64,000 nt of DNA from assembly GCF_021134715.1 (NCBI RefSeq), contig NC_060017.1:7564001-7628000 (forward strand), written 5' to 3'. The position numbers and the translations under genes are program-made. Of this stretch, positions 31,849 to 45,306 are shown piece after piece. The stretch comes from Daphnia pulex. Its lineage: Eukaryota > Arthropoda > Branchiopoda > Diplostraca > Daphniidae. Within the stretch, counting starts at the first letter, position 1, and each line of letters begins with the position of its first letter. Under the pieces are notes generated by a model. It saw nothing but the letters and a program-made list of their open reading frames with translations. It made no database searches and was not told the origin of the DNA.

Positions 31849-34800
31849 TGTCTGTCTATACAAGGAATTTTCAGCTAAAACGTCGACCAAGGCAATCAGC
31901 ATGAAAAATGGGTTCCCAGAGGTTTTTCATTTGATTTTTCCTGGAATCGAATAAACCATACTACGTCGAGACCAAACATTTTTTTGGCGATTTAGAAAAT
32001 AATAGATGAAGGGCCCTCATTTTTGTAGAAAAACCATCAGACTGATGATGAGGGTATACACAGAATTCGAAATCCTCCAATATGGAATCTTGGATTAAAT
32101 GTCTACCCTGCCAGAAATGGCTCTAGCAAATCGACGTGGTCATTTAACATGAACGTATACCATAGTACCGGTTGGAGGACATATACGCACACCACCTTGA
32201 TGGCATAAATGCAGGTGCTGGCTGTGGGCTGCTGCTGCTGATTCCATCATGATGATATCTCCGACCTTGAATTGCTAATGGTTTCTTTATATTCCAGGAG
32301 AGAGTATATCCTTATTCTTCTCCTCTGCTGGACTGTCTTCCACGTACGCTACAGAGAGATCCCAGGCTGCAGTCCATCAGCACCACGTCCTACCTTTTTG
32401 GCTTTTGTCTTGGCCGAGTGGATGAGAGATTCCACAGGTGTGCTAGACTTGAGCTACGTCCAGTCGACGTGGCCCGTAAACCAACACAGTAAAGGGTGGG
32501 GTGATGATCCGGGATTTCTTAATGGCCCACCGGATTAAAAGAAGAAAAAGAAAAGAACAAAGCACTGCAAGGACAGCACAATCCTCCTCACCTGCAGCTC
32601 AGCTCTTAGTCCTTCCCAGGTGTGTAAGGACCTTGACTCCTTCTTAATGTCAACATGGCTGTGCGTACATTACGCAATTTGATGGACATTAAGTGTCTTC
32701 TTATGTATACAGTTTGGGGGGAAATAAAATAAAATAAAAAGTTATTCTCCCGTGGCAACGGCCGAGAATGGAGCGATGGGCATCGATCACTTTGGCCGAT
32801 CCCTTGCCGCGGTTCGCTTGCGGTCAAATACATTAATACATTAGGCAGACTTCGTGTGCATCGGTCGCCCCCAAAAGGAAAAAAAAAAAAAGGTAAAATA
32901 TATTTATACAAATTTCCCCAAAAAGTATTGGGGCCAACAGATGAAACAACAAACACTGTGCGAAGCCCCAGCAAACCAGCCCCTCGAGCTTTCTTTATTT
33001 TTCTCTTTTTTTAAAAAATAATAATAAAAAAGAAAAAGAAAAAAAGGTTGGAAATTTTTGTGAAGGATTCATCTGACTTGCAAATGAGTTTCGGGAATCT
33101 CTCTGAAGCTGATGCTTCATCTCCCCTCTCTTGCGTGGTGGACTCTCGTGTAGGAAAAAAAAAAACAACTCGTGAATAATATCGAAAGATTTGTCAGTGT
33201 TACCATGGCAACGTCTGTCCATATAAGGACCGCCCGCTGTTGGCTTTTACCTCGTTGTGGGGCACGTTCCCTGGCGCTCACGGAGTCAGCCGGGGCAACA
33301 GCACGAAAGAGGCGGAGGGAACTCAGGGAAGAAGAACAAAAGGCAATGACTGGAAATTTTAACTTTTTTTTCTTTTTAGAATAAAGAAAAAAGAATGACG
33401 GGAGAATGAGAGACAGACGGACAACAACTAAAAAAAAATACGCCTCTCCCAACAGGTGGGCGACCAGGTATATTAAGAATAGAGAGAAAAAAGGTCATCT
33501 TTCAGTTTGACCTTTTTATTTATATATTTATAAACTGAGAAGGTACTCGGGGGTGTACACTCTATAACTACGTGTGTGTATATTGTTCTTCCTATTTCCA
33601 AATGATTGGGGTGGAAATTGAATGATGGCCAAACCACCAACCATTTTGCTTTGCACTTTTGCCCAGCTCTACTTTATTTTATTTTATTCCGGCCCACAGA
33701 TCTTTGACTGGGATCTTGACAGGTTGAAGGGCGTCGTCTCTTTGGCCCCCACCAACAAAACGTCCGTCAGGATTTTCTTTTCTCTTTCCACCAATTTATC
33801 TTTGGGAATCTTTGGCAAATCTATTCGCACTGGCACTTAAAAATATTGTTTCTCTCTTTTTATTTAGAAAAAGGTTCAAAAAATAATAACGAAGAGGTGT
33901 TTTTCTTATGTATACATTTTTCGTTTCTAAAAATTTTTAATGGGTGTATCGCACGGGAAATGGAAGACAAAAAAAGGGGGGGGGGTTCGGTTTATTAGTA
34001 TTTCTTCTTTGTTAATTCCCTTTTATCTTTTTTTTTTTCTGAACTTTTCTTTCTCCTTCCCAATTTTTTGGATCTTTCCAATTTCACGGAGAGTTAAAAG
34101 AAAATGGAAACAAGGAAGGAACAAAACAAAAAGAAAAAGTTGGGCAGCAATCTTTCGGTCACGAAATGAAATGGGCTGCCATATAGAAAAAAGTTAAGAA
34201 AGAAGAAGAAGAAAAAAAGGGCTAGCCAGCCAAAAGGGATTTCCAGATTATTATACAACACCATCCATTGAACATAGAGAGAGAGAGAAAAAAGGGTGGC
34301 CCTGGTTCTTCTTAAATATCTCTCGCTGCAATCCGAACGAGTTGTGTATCAACAATTTACGAGCCCCGTTTTTCTTCCTCTCTCCGGTTCAAAGGGGTTT
34401 GCTGGGGCTTTTCTTTCTTTTTTTAATAATTTCTTCCACTACGCATCGAATTTATTTCTTCTCGAACGCTCAGGTATGTGTGTAGACTGTCGACAGTCGT
34501 GCCATCTACATTTAGTGGTAAATCAGTTGGCAAAAGAGACGAGCCAAAGGAAATAAAAACCAAAAAGAAAAAGAAGAAGAAGAAGATCTGTTATATTGTG
34601 AACTTGGGGTTTGACACCTGGGGTCGCCCACCCATCAACAACTTTCGGGGGGGACTTTTGAAGGGCCACGACGGAGCCTCTAACACGAGCCGCACTATAT
34701 ATAAGAGAAAGAGCCGAGAGTTTGGGTTGTTAACAGCCGCGGTCTCTTTTTCTCCATGGGCCCCCCTTCTTTTGATATGGCCGAAAGGGAAATCTTTTTT

Positions 34801-36700
34801 CTTTCTGGTTTGTTATATTATTGTGCCTATTGCATTCTTCAGATTTCCCTACCCACTTTTTGATTTGATTCATCTACCCGATTAACTTACCTTTTTTTTC
34901 TCCGGCTGATTCATATAATAAAGCATCCGCCCTTTCTTGCGTCATATGCCGCCGATGTTGACGCTCTTTTCATTTAGCCGTCAGTCTTCCACTCGGCCGA
35001 TTTTGTGGATGTAATTCTTCTTCTTCTTTCGCCGTTTGATCCTCCCCGTTGCGCAGTCCTTGTCCTCCTGTCATCCGCCTCCTCCTCTTCGTATTATATC
35101 CTCGGTAGGCAAACACAAGGAGACGGACACTCCCCCGCACTTTCTACTCGAGCGATTCAAGACGAAATTCAAATGTAAATCCAAGCATCAGGAGAGGGAT
35201 TGTGTAACGTATTTATTATGTGCCTATATACTATACCCATAGTTGCGTTGTGAGAACAAACCGGAAGCCAAGATCTTTGTCGCCGTGACACAAACAACAG
35301 GGCGACTCAATAGAAGTACTAGCAGAAAATTGTATCGTCGTTGTGTCGGGCCATTGTGAAAAGGAAAATAATAAAAAATTGGCTGATGAGATGCGGAATA
35401 ATAACGGGCGTTTCCCCAATAGTCTGGATGTCCTTTTTGGGTCGCTATTTCCAGCGGTCGTGTCTCCAACGGCCATTGGCTCCAAAGTTCATTTGAACGT
35501 AAGGGGGAGAATGAAGAATATATATATTTATAGCTTCAAAAATAAAAGAGAAAAAGAAATTTGGGTCTGGGCGATGAATAAATTCCGCCCCTGTCTCGTC
35601 TCTCCCCCTGTTTTTATGTGTAAATATATTCTCAAATATCTCTGCCCTTGTCTGCGTAAAGGACCTTTGTCTTTTCTAAATTTCCTACACGCGCGCCCCT
35701 CAAAACTTATATAAACACGATAGAGTTCTGCTGCAGCAGCGCACGTCCTCCATATATCCTTATCTCCGCTTATTTCTGATCGAACAAGTTAGAACCTAAG
35801 AATATAAGAAAAAGGCGTTTCGAATGCAAATGTGCATCTAGCTCCGCTGTATATTTTCTTCTTAAAGACAAATCAAATGTCCTAGGTGGAATATATAAGG
35901 ATCGACGTACTTTCCAGACATGGTATCTCGCCCCATCTATTGCCATCAACATTAAATCCCCCCTCACTTTAAAGTAAATTAGATTTCCCTATATTTCATT
36001 TTAGGATCATTTTTTTATGGCGATTGTAAATTTGTTCCTCTTCTAGTGGAAACAAAAGAGCAGCGTACTACAGTGTACAATTTCTGGCTGTGGAAATTAT
36101 CATCATCTCGAAGAAAAAAAAAATAGAACCCCCCAAAAGAAATAAGGCCAAAGAATAAGGAGAGCAAAGCATTTCATTTCCATTTTTTCTGTATCTTTTT
36201 TTTAAATTTCATTTTATTTTTCGGCTTGCTGCTTCCCCCTTTCTTTCTTTCTTTCTTCCTCGGGTACTCGCGAGCTTCTCAGCAGGACACCGATAGAGAT
36301 AATTACAAGGCCGCGGAGACCACAGGTATATACAATATGCCGGGTTAGTACGTGCGTAGAGTAGACACACACACAGATACACACACCAACCACAACAGGT
36401 ATTTTTGTATCTCGACTCTGGCGTATATATCTACTACTCGTGTGTGTGTGCTGTGTTTGAGCACAAGAGCCGGCGGACGTTTGGTTAGTTAGTAAAACCT
36501 CCCCATCACTAGACAAAAAAGAAAAAAAGGTATAGGGTATATAACGTTCATCAACACAGAGGGGGTGGAGTTTAAAGTTTTCTTTTCTCTTTGCCTCCCC
36601 CTCTCGCAGAGTCTAAAGAGAAAAGAAAATTGTTATTCGAAGGGGAAAATTCGACCGAAAAAGAGATCAGCGATATATGCAGCAGCACTTGGCGTGCCGT

Positions 36701-36721
36701 GTATATTTATTGTAAATATAC
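36701..36721. repeat. Perfect 9-bp inverted repeat
   Basis: GTATATTTA and TAAATATAC separated by TTG. Confidence 0.7.
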
Positions 36722-37959
36722 CTGGGCAAAGCAGAAACGGCGATAATATACGTACAGAGTACGGGGGTGAAAACAAAGGAATTTTTACGAGTGTCTTATT
36801 GTCGGCGTTTCATCTTTTCTTTTCTTTCTCCCATTATTTTGTATTTTCTTATTCTTCTTCTCCTTCGCGAGTTGATTTCTATTCAAACTGTATTGGGTCC
36901 CTCCCGTTAATGAAAGGTATACACGTATACCCCAGCAATCATCACCAACGGGCTCAAAAACCGGAGATGAGTCAGCCGCGTCCCCCAATCAACTTTTGTC
37001 TTTAAATTATTATTATCTGCCGACCGCTGCGCTGTTGATAAATTTAAAAAATATCGATATCAAATTGTCACTATCGACCAATCAATCAAAATGAGGAAAA
37101 TTTCAAGTTTCTTCGAGTCCGGCATCAGCAGGTGTGCGCCCGTGACTGTGTGCGTACATATTCACGTATACCCAATGTCTCCCAGGGTAAAGATTATGCC
37201 GTGCGTCATCGCCTTTTGGGTTACTACATAAAATGGTGTATTCCGGTTTGGTTATTTCTTTCCTATTTTTTTATTTTATTATTTTTAATAAACCAAATCT
37301 TTTTATTAAAAAAAAAAGACTATAGGAATCAAACCGGATTGGAAGAAAATCGTGAAATAATTTATGACGTCCATTATAATTCGCTACATCTTAAAGTTTC
37401 GTCTATACACATGTGCTGCGGTTATAACATCTACTCGCCCGATATCTTGTGCCGTGATCTTGGTGAATTGTAATAGAAAATGTATTTCGCTGTTACGTGA
37501 TTTGTTCTGGATGTGGGCATGGACGTATACGGGAAAAAAAGGGCGAGACAATAGAGACAGCACACACTCAAATCAGACCGTCATCTTTCTCTGTTCGATT
37601 TTTCCCGTTAATTTTTTTGTTTTTTTATTCTAACAGTTTCTGACCTTTGTGTTGGGCTATCGCGCAGGATCTTAAGACTTTTGTTTTAGAAAACATAAAC
37701 CCAAAACATTTTTTTTCCCAGTTTGAATTATTATTTTATTTTTTCTGCTTTGAAATCTTTTATGGCTAATACGTAACAAACACTCTTTTGCTGAGTTGCA
37801 TATTGTAATAAAACAAAAGGTTCCAGGACCGCCGACTGGTAATCCCAAATTGGATCTACTCTTTTTCTTTATTCTTTTTATAATACATTTTCGACTTTGT
37901 GTGTTTCATGTGTATATATGATGTTTTATAACGCAGATTTCTCGTCGAAAGACATAAAA

Positions 37960-37980
37960 GAAGAAGAAGAAGAAGAAGAA
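37960..37980. repeat. (GAA)7 microsatellite
   Basis: Seven perfect GAA units. Confidence 0.85.
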
Positions 37981-38464
37981 CAGTTAAACATCACGTTTTT
38001 CCAGCGACCTTCTGCTGTTGTGGCCTATTTCGTTAATTTTTTTTGTTTTTCAACTCGTTACGGGCGTTAACCACTGGATGAATTCTCGGTCTAAACACTT
38101 TGGGGGAAATTGGATATCATCGACACTGGAACGTTTTTTTAAATTTTTTTGGCGCATCTCATCATCGAAATCACAAAAGGCCGCGCGGTCTGGGCCGTAA
38201 AATGTTTGTTGTTGTGATAATTATATGACCATCAGCCGAGTCTCATCTTTGATTCCAGCACAACTGATTATTATTACCTTGGTAAATAAATAACGACTAG
38301 TCATACCGATTTCAAACGACGAAAAATATCGAATCGTTTGACGTACGTGTGATGGCGTTTCGTATCATCATCGGTGTGTATGTATATCTGATAATGAGCT
38401 GGCAATCTCTTCCCGTGTAATATCACCGATCCGATCTCCCCCCCTCAGTTGTATATCTACGAAT

Positions 38465-38511
38465 TCTCTCCGCGCTCCGTGTGATTATTATTATTATTAC
38501 ACGCGGAGAGA
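38465..38511. repeat. Long hairpin with ATT-repeat loop
   Basis: TCTCTCCGC...GTGT on the left pairs with ACACGCGGAGAGA on the right: 13 paired bases with a 5-base bulge (GCTCC), around a GATTATTATTATTATT loop. GC-rich arms in AT-rich DNA stand out. Confidence 0.7.
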
Positions 38512-38575
38512 TCTAAAAGTTGTTATAGGTGTATATGTATATATCCCTCACAGCTGCCCTGACATGGCGCCACAA

Positions 38576-38590
38576 GACACACACACACAC
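38576..38590. repeat. (CA)n microsatellite
   Basis: Seven to eight CA units. Confidence 0.85.
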
Positions 38591-38712
38591 TCACGTGAAT
38601 GTATAGATGTGGTAGCCCATTGTTGGTGATGGACGATGATGGAGCATAAAGTGTCACGCGTGCGTTCTCACACCTGTCGAGCCGGGCTGGAGAGAAGGTT
38701 ACCAATCCTCCT

Positions 38713-38735
38713 CCTTCTTCTTCTTCTTCTTCTTC
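38713..38735. repeat. (CTT)7 microsatellite
   Basis: Seven near-perfect CTT units. Confidence 0.85.
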
Positions 38736-41275
38736 CTCTTTCGGTCGTGAACATCAACTGAACGCGGCCGAAAGATGACTTTGGAAATCACCCCGCGGTG
38801 GCACTTGCTGCCCAAACTCTCCGGTTGCTGCCCAGCAGATGCTAGACTGATAAAACCCCACAGCAGCCACAGCACACCTGACGCCAGCGTCTCTCTCTCT
38901 TCTTTTTATTATTATTTGCTGGCCGTCCAGCAACAGCAGCAGCAGCAACACGCCAATTAAAAATAACGCACATCCCCTTGGGCGACAACCGACGCGGAAA
39001 AAACTGGCTCCCGGTATTTTATTCCCTAAGCTTCGCATATTATCAAATGAAATGCTCCGTAAGAGACAAGACAATACGACGATGGCGAAAAAATGTCACC
39101 CAATGTTTAGCCAGCACTCTTATATGGTCATTAGTCTATATTAGATATGCAAAGATATAGGTAGAAGACCGGATCGAAACAATGTCGAAAGATGCGCGGT
39201 CTTAGAATGGCTCGAATGAAACCATATGGAAAAAAGAGCCGCTGGAAAATCTCGCAGCTGGGCAAGTCGACGACGACGACCTAAAGAAGAAGTCGAAGAA
39301 AAGGAGAGGCGGTATCATAATAAAAAATACGAATATAAAAATAGAGAAAGAAAATTTCTTTCTTATCTTTATTTTTTGGAGAGAAAAAAGATGACGGGCG
39401 AGAATATGAAAGAAGAAGCAACTAGACACACAACAGCCCTCTGGAGAGTATATAGAGGATGGATGTTTGTGTCGCCAATTGCTTTTTAATGGTGAGACAT
39501 AGACACACGGCCCATGTTGACGCGCACGCCGCTATGTCCTCTCTCTGATGATGCCACCGCGCGTTAAACAAAAAATGAATTTCTTCTTCTTCTATTCGCC
39601 TTTATGTATTTATTTTTTTAGTCCCAGACAGTCGGATGTGTATAATGAGAAAGAAATGGACTTTCCAACTCGGTGGGGGAATTGGCCGCAAGACGCGGCG
39701 CCCAGTTTGCGGTGCAATCTAATATGTCCTCCTTTCCTTATTTGATTTTGCCGCGCTCCGAACAATATTCACCATTTTGATTGCTGCTGCCAAAAATGAC
39801 CGTTAAGTGGTCTAGTCACGTCATCTATTATGCAGTCCACACTAATAAGCCGCGCAACCCTCGTCCTCTCTCTCTCTCAAATGCTGAAATAAGTTTTTCG
39901 GAAAATCAGTTTTTTTGAGATCTTAATGATAGAGAGAGGTTTTTTGGCCTAAATATTTAACTGTAGTTTATGTATTATGATGATTTTTAGGAGAGGGGAG
40001 AAAAATAAGAAGACCGGAAAATGACAATTTACAGGTGGGCGGGAGAGAGAACTGTCCGAATTGATGGACCTAATCATCTTAAACTAGCCGCCGCTACATT
40101 TGAACTTTTATTTTTCACCCATTTAACCTCGTCGTGGTTTCTTTAAATAAATTTTTAAAAAATATACGTTCGACTTTCTTTTTCTATTTTATTTATTACT
40201 TGCGCCAAGTTTTTTTTTAGCGTGTCACACGACTGCAGAGTCAATATATTATACAAAAGCTGGCGGCCGCGCTGCTGAAATCTTTGGCCATTAACATTTC
40301 CCACGTCTTTCCCGTTTTATTACGAAAGTCGGTTCTCGTCTTGTGTGCTGTTGGTACGTGTATTAAGTGTGTTATCCGAACGCGCGTCGTATTGCGACGT
40401 GTGTATATATAACGACGCAAAAGGGAAACAAATCCAAATCTTTGAGATGATATGCGCGCGCATAATATTATGGCCAGTTGGTGGAGAGGGGCGTGGATGG
40501 CGTTGGCACTGTTATATAGCTCTCTTATATGGTACTTTACTTTCTATGGTTCAGCGCATATATATGTATGTATACATTATATAGCTGTTGGCTTGATTTT
40601 CTCAGATACTGCTGGGAGAAAGAAAAAAAAGAGCCCAGGCAATATCTTTTAACTTTGTGTGCAGCAGCAGTCAAGTCCGTTGCCCATTTTAAGTGGGTTT
40701 TATGGCGTCTCTGATGCTGGCAGAGGAGAGAGTAGTTGTTGTTCGCGCTGCTGACCATTCGGTCAGATCTACAACGCCGATAGCCTTCCGAACACGGACG
40801 CGAACCGAATGTTATGGACATTTCTTGTAGTCAACAAATTTTGGAAAATAAAACAAGAAAGGGAGGAAAAAGAAATACAATTTTTTAAACTTTTTTCTGG
40901 GGGGGAATAAATAGAATATGTAAATTTCTATTTCTATTTTAAAAAGAAATGTACAAAAATCAACCCTCTCTCTTTTTTTGTATCTTTTGAATTTTTCTGC
41001 TGTTGAGGATAGTACACATTGTTAAGTATACATCTACCTATATGCAGCAGTATAAGGTGTACACTCTCTTGAGTGGAGTCGCCCAGGGGGGTTGGGGGGC
41101 GAGGAGGGGGTTTTTATATAAGAGGGGGGAAAAAGCGAGTAGGCGGAGATTTTCTTGAGGGCTGCCACAGAGCGATATTGTGTGGTAAAAACGAAGAAAG
41201 AAGAAGAAGATGGTCTAACAAGGGGGGACCAATTGGTCCTCCTCCTCCCCCACTCTCCAGAAGATCAACAAAAGC

Positions 41276-41296
41276 TCTTCTTCTTCTTCTTCTTCT
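41276..41296. repeat. (CTT)7 microsatellite
   Basis: Seven perfect CTT units; a GAAGAAGAAG tract lies 65 bases to the left, so the two could pair as a hairpin. Confidence 0.8.
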
Positions 41297-44265
41297 AAAT
41301 ATGAAAGGGGGATGGGTTATAGTGCTCGGTTGAGCTGATAACAAAGAAATGTTGAGAAAATGTCTAAAAGAAACAGGGGGGTATAAGAGAGTGGTGGTGG
41401 GGGTTAAGTTCGACACGGAGGAAGAAAAAATATCGGAGAAGAAGAAGAAGAGTATATGTACCGATGAAATGATAAAAAAAAAAACCCAATGGCTTTCCAG
41501 GTTAGTCCAGTGTACTGGTTCAGTGGTTGTGCTGTATTTGTGAAAGGGCAACACAATATCCACACAATATAAGAGACCACAAAAGTTGAAGAAGAACCAC
41601 AAAACACCTCACTTCTTTTTTTATATATGAGCGTATATATAAAAACCTATAAGTAAATTATCTGTTAACCCCCCGGAAAATAAACTGCACGCAGAAACCT
41701 TTATCCCACAAAAAGTCAATAAATACAATCAGGGGGTGGGAGAGAACAAATTTTCCACGCACAAAAAAATTAAAAAATTGAAAAAAAAACAAGATCAAAA
41801 CTTATCGTTCATTTTTCATGGAAAAAGTGAACGAACTTTTCTCTAATTATATGATAACAGTTCTACCCGATGATATGTCTGCAGTCAGTCATCCTACCTT
41901 AACAGTCGAATATGTCTGCAGCTCTGCAGGACTCAAGTTTTTCCTGCTCCGCTTTTTTTTTTGTGAAATTCCATTTTAGATTGTAGTTGAAGGTCGACTG
42001 CGTGTCTGGTGGCAGTTTTGATCGACTTCTGATGAATTCATCAACTTTTTTTCCCCTTAAATAAACCAGACGGATGTCTGTTTTTTGTGACTAGTTGATT
42101 AAACTTTTCGTTCGATTTCCTGGTCGTCGTCAAATGATACGCAAATGGTCATCAATCTGCTTTTTTTGGTTAAAACAATAAATTTAATAATTCGAAATGA
42201 AAAAAAAATAAATAAAACTCAGTGGAGAAATAAATAATCGAAACGAGAAAATCAAGTTTTCGCCACGTAAATCCACATCGTCGTCGTCGTCCCCCATCAC
42301 GAAATTAATGATTGGGAAAAATAGAAAAATGAAAATAAAAAAGCACGACCGAATTACAAAATAACAAAATAAAATAAAGAAATGAAATGTTCGAGTCGCT
42401 AACGGAATAATTTATTATTCCGAGAGATGCTGTCCGCGCAGCACCGAAAGAACCGGTCGCCCATATACACTAAAAAAGCACATATGACGAGATTGAATAA
42501 GAAAATTAAACAAGGAATAAATAAATAAATAAACAGGGACAAAAATGTGACACTAAAAAATGATGTTGTTTCCCTTTTTTTGAGCGTACATTATATATAT
42601 CTTCTTCTCCTCCAACAGAAGACGTGCGCGTCGACCATTTATTGGTTAGATCCGGATAGTTTGGAGGCTGCCGTCTTAATTCATTCCTCATCAATTAATG
42701 CAAGAGGGGAGGGGATAAATATTAAAAAATTAACAAGGAAAGAATCTAACAAGGAACAAAGGAGATGGGGAATATAAAAACAGATAAGAAGAGAAAAAAG
42801 ACATTTATTGTAATAATATCAAACAGCAGCAGCAGAGTATTATCTCCGTGGCCGGGAATAGGCCTGTTACTGTCTCTCCATCCCATTTCTGACTGTTTGT
42901 TCGGTTCATTTTGGACATACAAATCACGCAAGCGCTGCGCCGCCCTGAATACTGAACGCCAAATAATTCCCCGTTCAACATTTTCACATTTTGTTTTTTC
43001 ACATCTCGGCAATAAAATACGTAGCTATAAGACTCTATAGCATTCAATTTTATATGACTATGCATGAAGTAGAAGATGATGAAAACTGCCGGAGGGGGAA
43101 TTTCTTTTTGGCCGTCAATCTAATCATCGACGCGCAAGGTTTTTCCGTTTTCCCCTTTAACTTATTCTCTCTCTCTCTCTGGTTGTTATTAGATGCGGCC
43201 AGGCGAGTCGCAGCTGTTGGGATTTAATGCGCAAGATGTTGTTGACGACGCCCCTGCAGTATATATAAACAAGGCACATTCTTGCGTTATTAAACGCGCA
43301 CTGCGTCTCCCAAAGGTATTTTCGAAAATCATTTCCCCCCTTTTTTTCCTGCGGTGAAATGTTGAGGGTGGCTGACACAGGCCTATACCGAAAATGACTT
43401 TGATAGAAAGACACTAGCAACATTCACATTTTAAGTATATTCAAATCGGAAAGGAAACCAAAAGGGACGACGAGAAAAAATAGTCGAGGGGGGAATGATG
43501 ATGCATCGATTTGAATGGCTAACGAAGACTCTCTCGATATGTATTCTTTTGCATATTCAGTGGTGATATAGCTCTTCCGAGGAATGTTTTTTTTTCCCCC
43601 GATAACTTTCCCAGAAAAATCCCAACCGTCGATAATACCAAGGAATCTTCTCGATGAATTATACTTGGAATTATATATAACCCTTTAATGTGGTATCGAA
43701 AAGGTCCCTGGAAAAACAGCCGATCCTGTGTCTATGTACACACCCAGCAACAACAGGCTATATATGACGGAATGAAACAAAAAAAGGAAAAATGGATAGA
43801 TATAGAAATATTGTGAATCTGTTGGGCGGAGGACGATCGAGCCGCACGCCCGCTCGACCATATCATCTCCTCTTCATCGTATTATTAGCATATATTTCCT
43901 GGCTGTAGCTCCGTTCGCCCGTGAAACACTATGATTTGAGCACGACTGATGCCCCACCCATTTTGGTATGCTGTTATTCCGTTATTATTTTTCTTTTCTT
44001 TCTCGTGCTGTGGTTATATACTCTCATGTGCAATTGTGTGAGCATCTATGCAAATGAAGCAGAGCTCGGCCGTTTCCAAATCAAAGCAGCAGCCCCTCCT
44101 CATCAGCAGATTCCCAATATATCACATAACAAAAAGATCGCGGGTGGCCTTTGCTATAGTCTTATTTTTTAAATTTATTTTCTACTACGTTGTCGCCGGA
44201 ATGTTTAAAACATCACCCGCGCATTCCTTTGGAGCGTACAGTAGCTGCTTTATCTCTATAGTATT

Positions 44266-44277
44266 CCCCCCCCCCCC
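44266..44277. repeat. C12 run
   Basis: Twelve consecutive C on the plus strand. Confidence 0.85.
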
Positions 44278-45289
44278 AACTCTCCTTAAATATTATTCAT
44301 ATCTTAGCCGCTCTGTTGTGGGTAATATACGTAAGGCGTAGTACAGATAGGACGCGGTTAAATAGAGGCACGTATCACTCAGCATCTATCACGACCTATG
44401 TGAGGAGCTGTTGGTTCACTACCGGAATCGAAAATGTGTAATGACGTATCCGTCAATGTCGAAGCGTCGGGCGGTCTATGAGGATGGATGGACCTCGATC
44501 ATCTCATCTGCTTCTTCTCTTCTTTTGGCTAGGATTCATCCCCACGAAATCAGGAAAAACCAGGAGTTGCCTTTGATGGAAAATAATACAAAAATGATGA
44601 GAGAAGGCGCCGACCGGTTATTCCGTCTGTCTGGCGTATTATAGAACTGGCCACATTGGATATTAGATATGTATACTGCGCGCTGCGGTGGTGGTGTGTA
44701 GTATATACACCAGTAATCAACAATTCGGTAGCTGTATAATCCACCACCATCATCAGCTTCCTGAAAACCAAGGATACGTGAAGAATTTTTGGGGTTATTG
44801 TTTTTTTCCAGATAATAAAGCGGACTGAGGAAATTTCAATACAAGTCGAAATCGGAGAAAAAGAGATTGAAAAGGCTGAATTATAATCGAATCTGATTCG
44901 ATCTTCTATGAATAGCAATAAGATGGAGCATCAGTCACGCTCAAATCAGTTATTGTCCGATTGGATGGAACATTCGCGGGTTTTTCGTTTCCATCTGTCG
45001 GGATGAAAGAGGATAAATAAAACGTGCGGAAGAGAATAATAAACAAACGCAATAAGAATAAAACATAAATCCCCATAAAAAAAGAAATATCGAGAGAGTC
45101 TTTTATTTTATTTTTCTTAAAAGAAACTTCCCCAAAAAAACTTTGTTCCGAAAAATAGATATGAAATAACGTTGGTATATTTATACATTTTAAAGATCGA
45201 GTCAAAGGACTTCCCGCCTCATTACGTATGCATCAGGTTTTTCTTCTTTCTTCTCTGCTTTTACTTCTTTCTTCCCTTCTTGCTGCCCT

Positions 45290-45306
45290 ATGTGTGTGTG
45301 TGTGTG
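45290..45306. repeat. (TG)8 microsatellite
   Basis: Eight TG units inside a long CT-rich tract (45235-45380). Confidence 0.85.

Noticed and set aside
32272..32538. 88-codon plus-strand open frame with a hydrophobic start
   Set aside because: No family resemblance, no neighbouring exon and no coding-like pattern around it.
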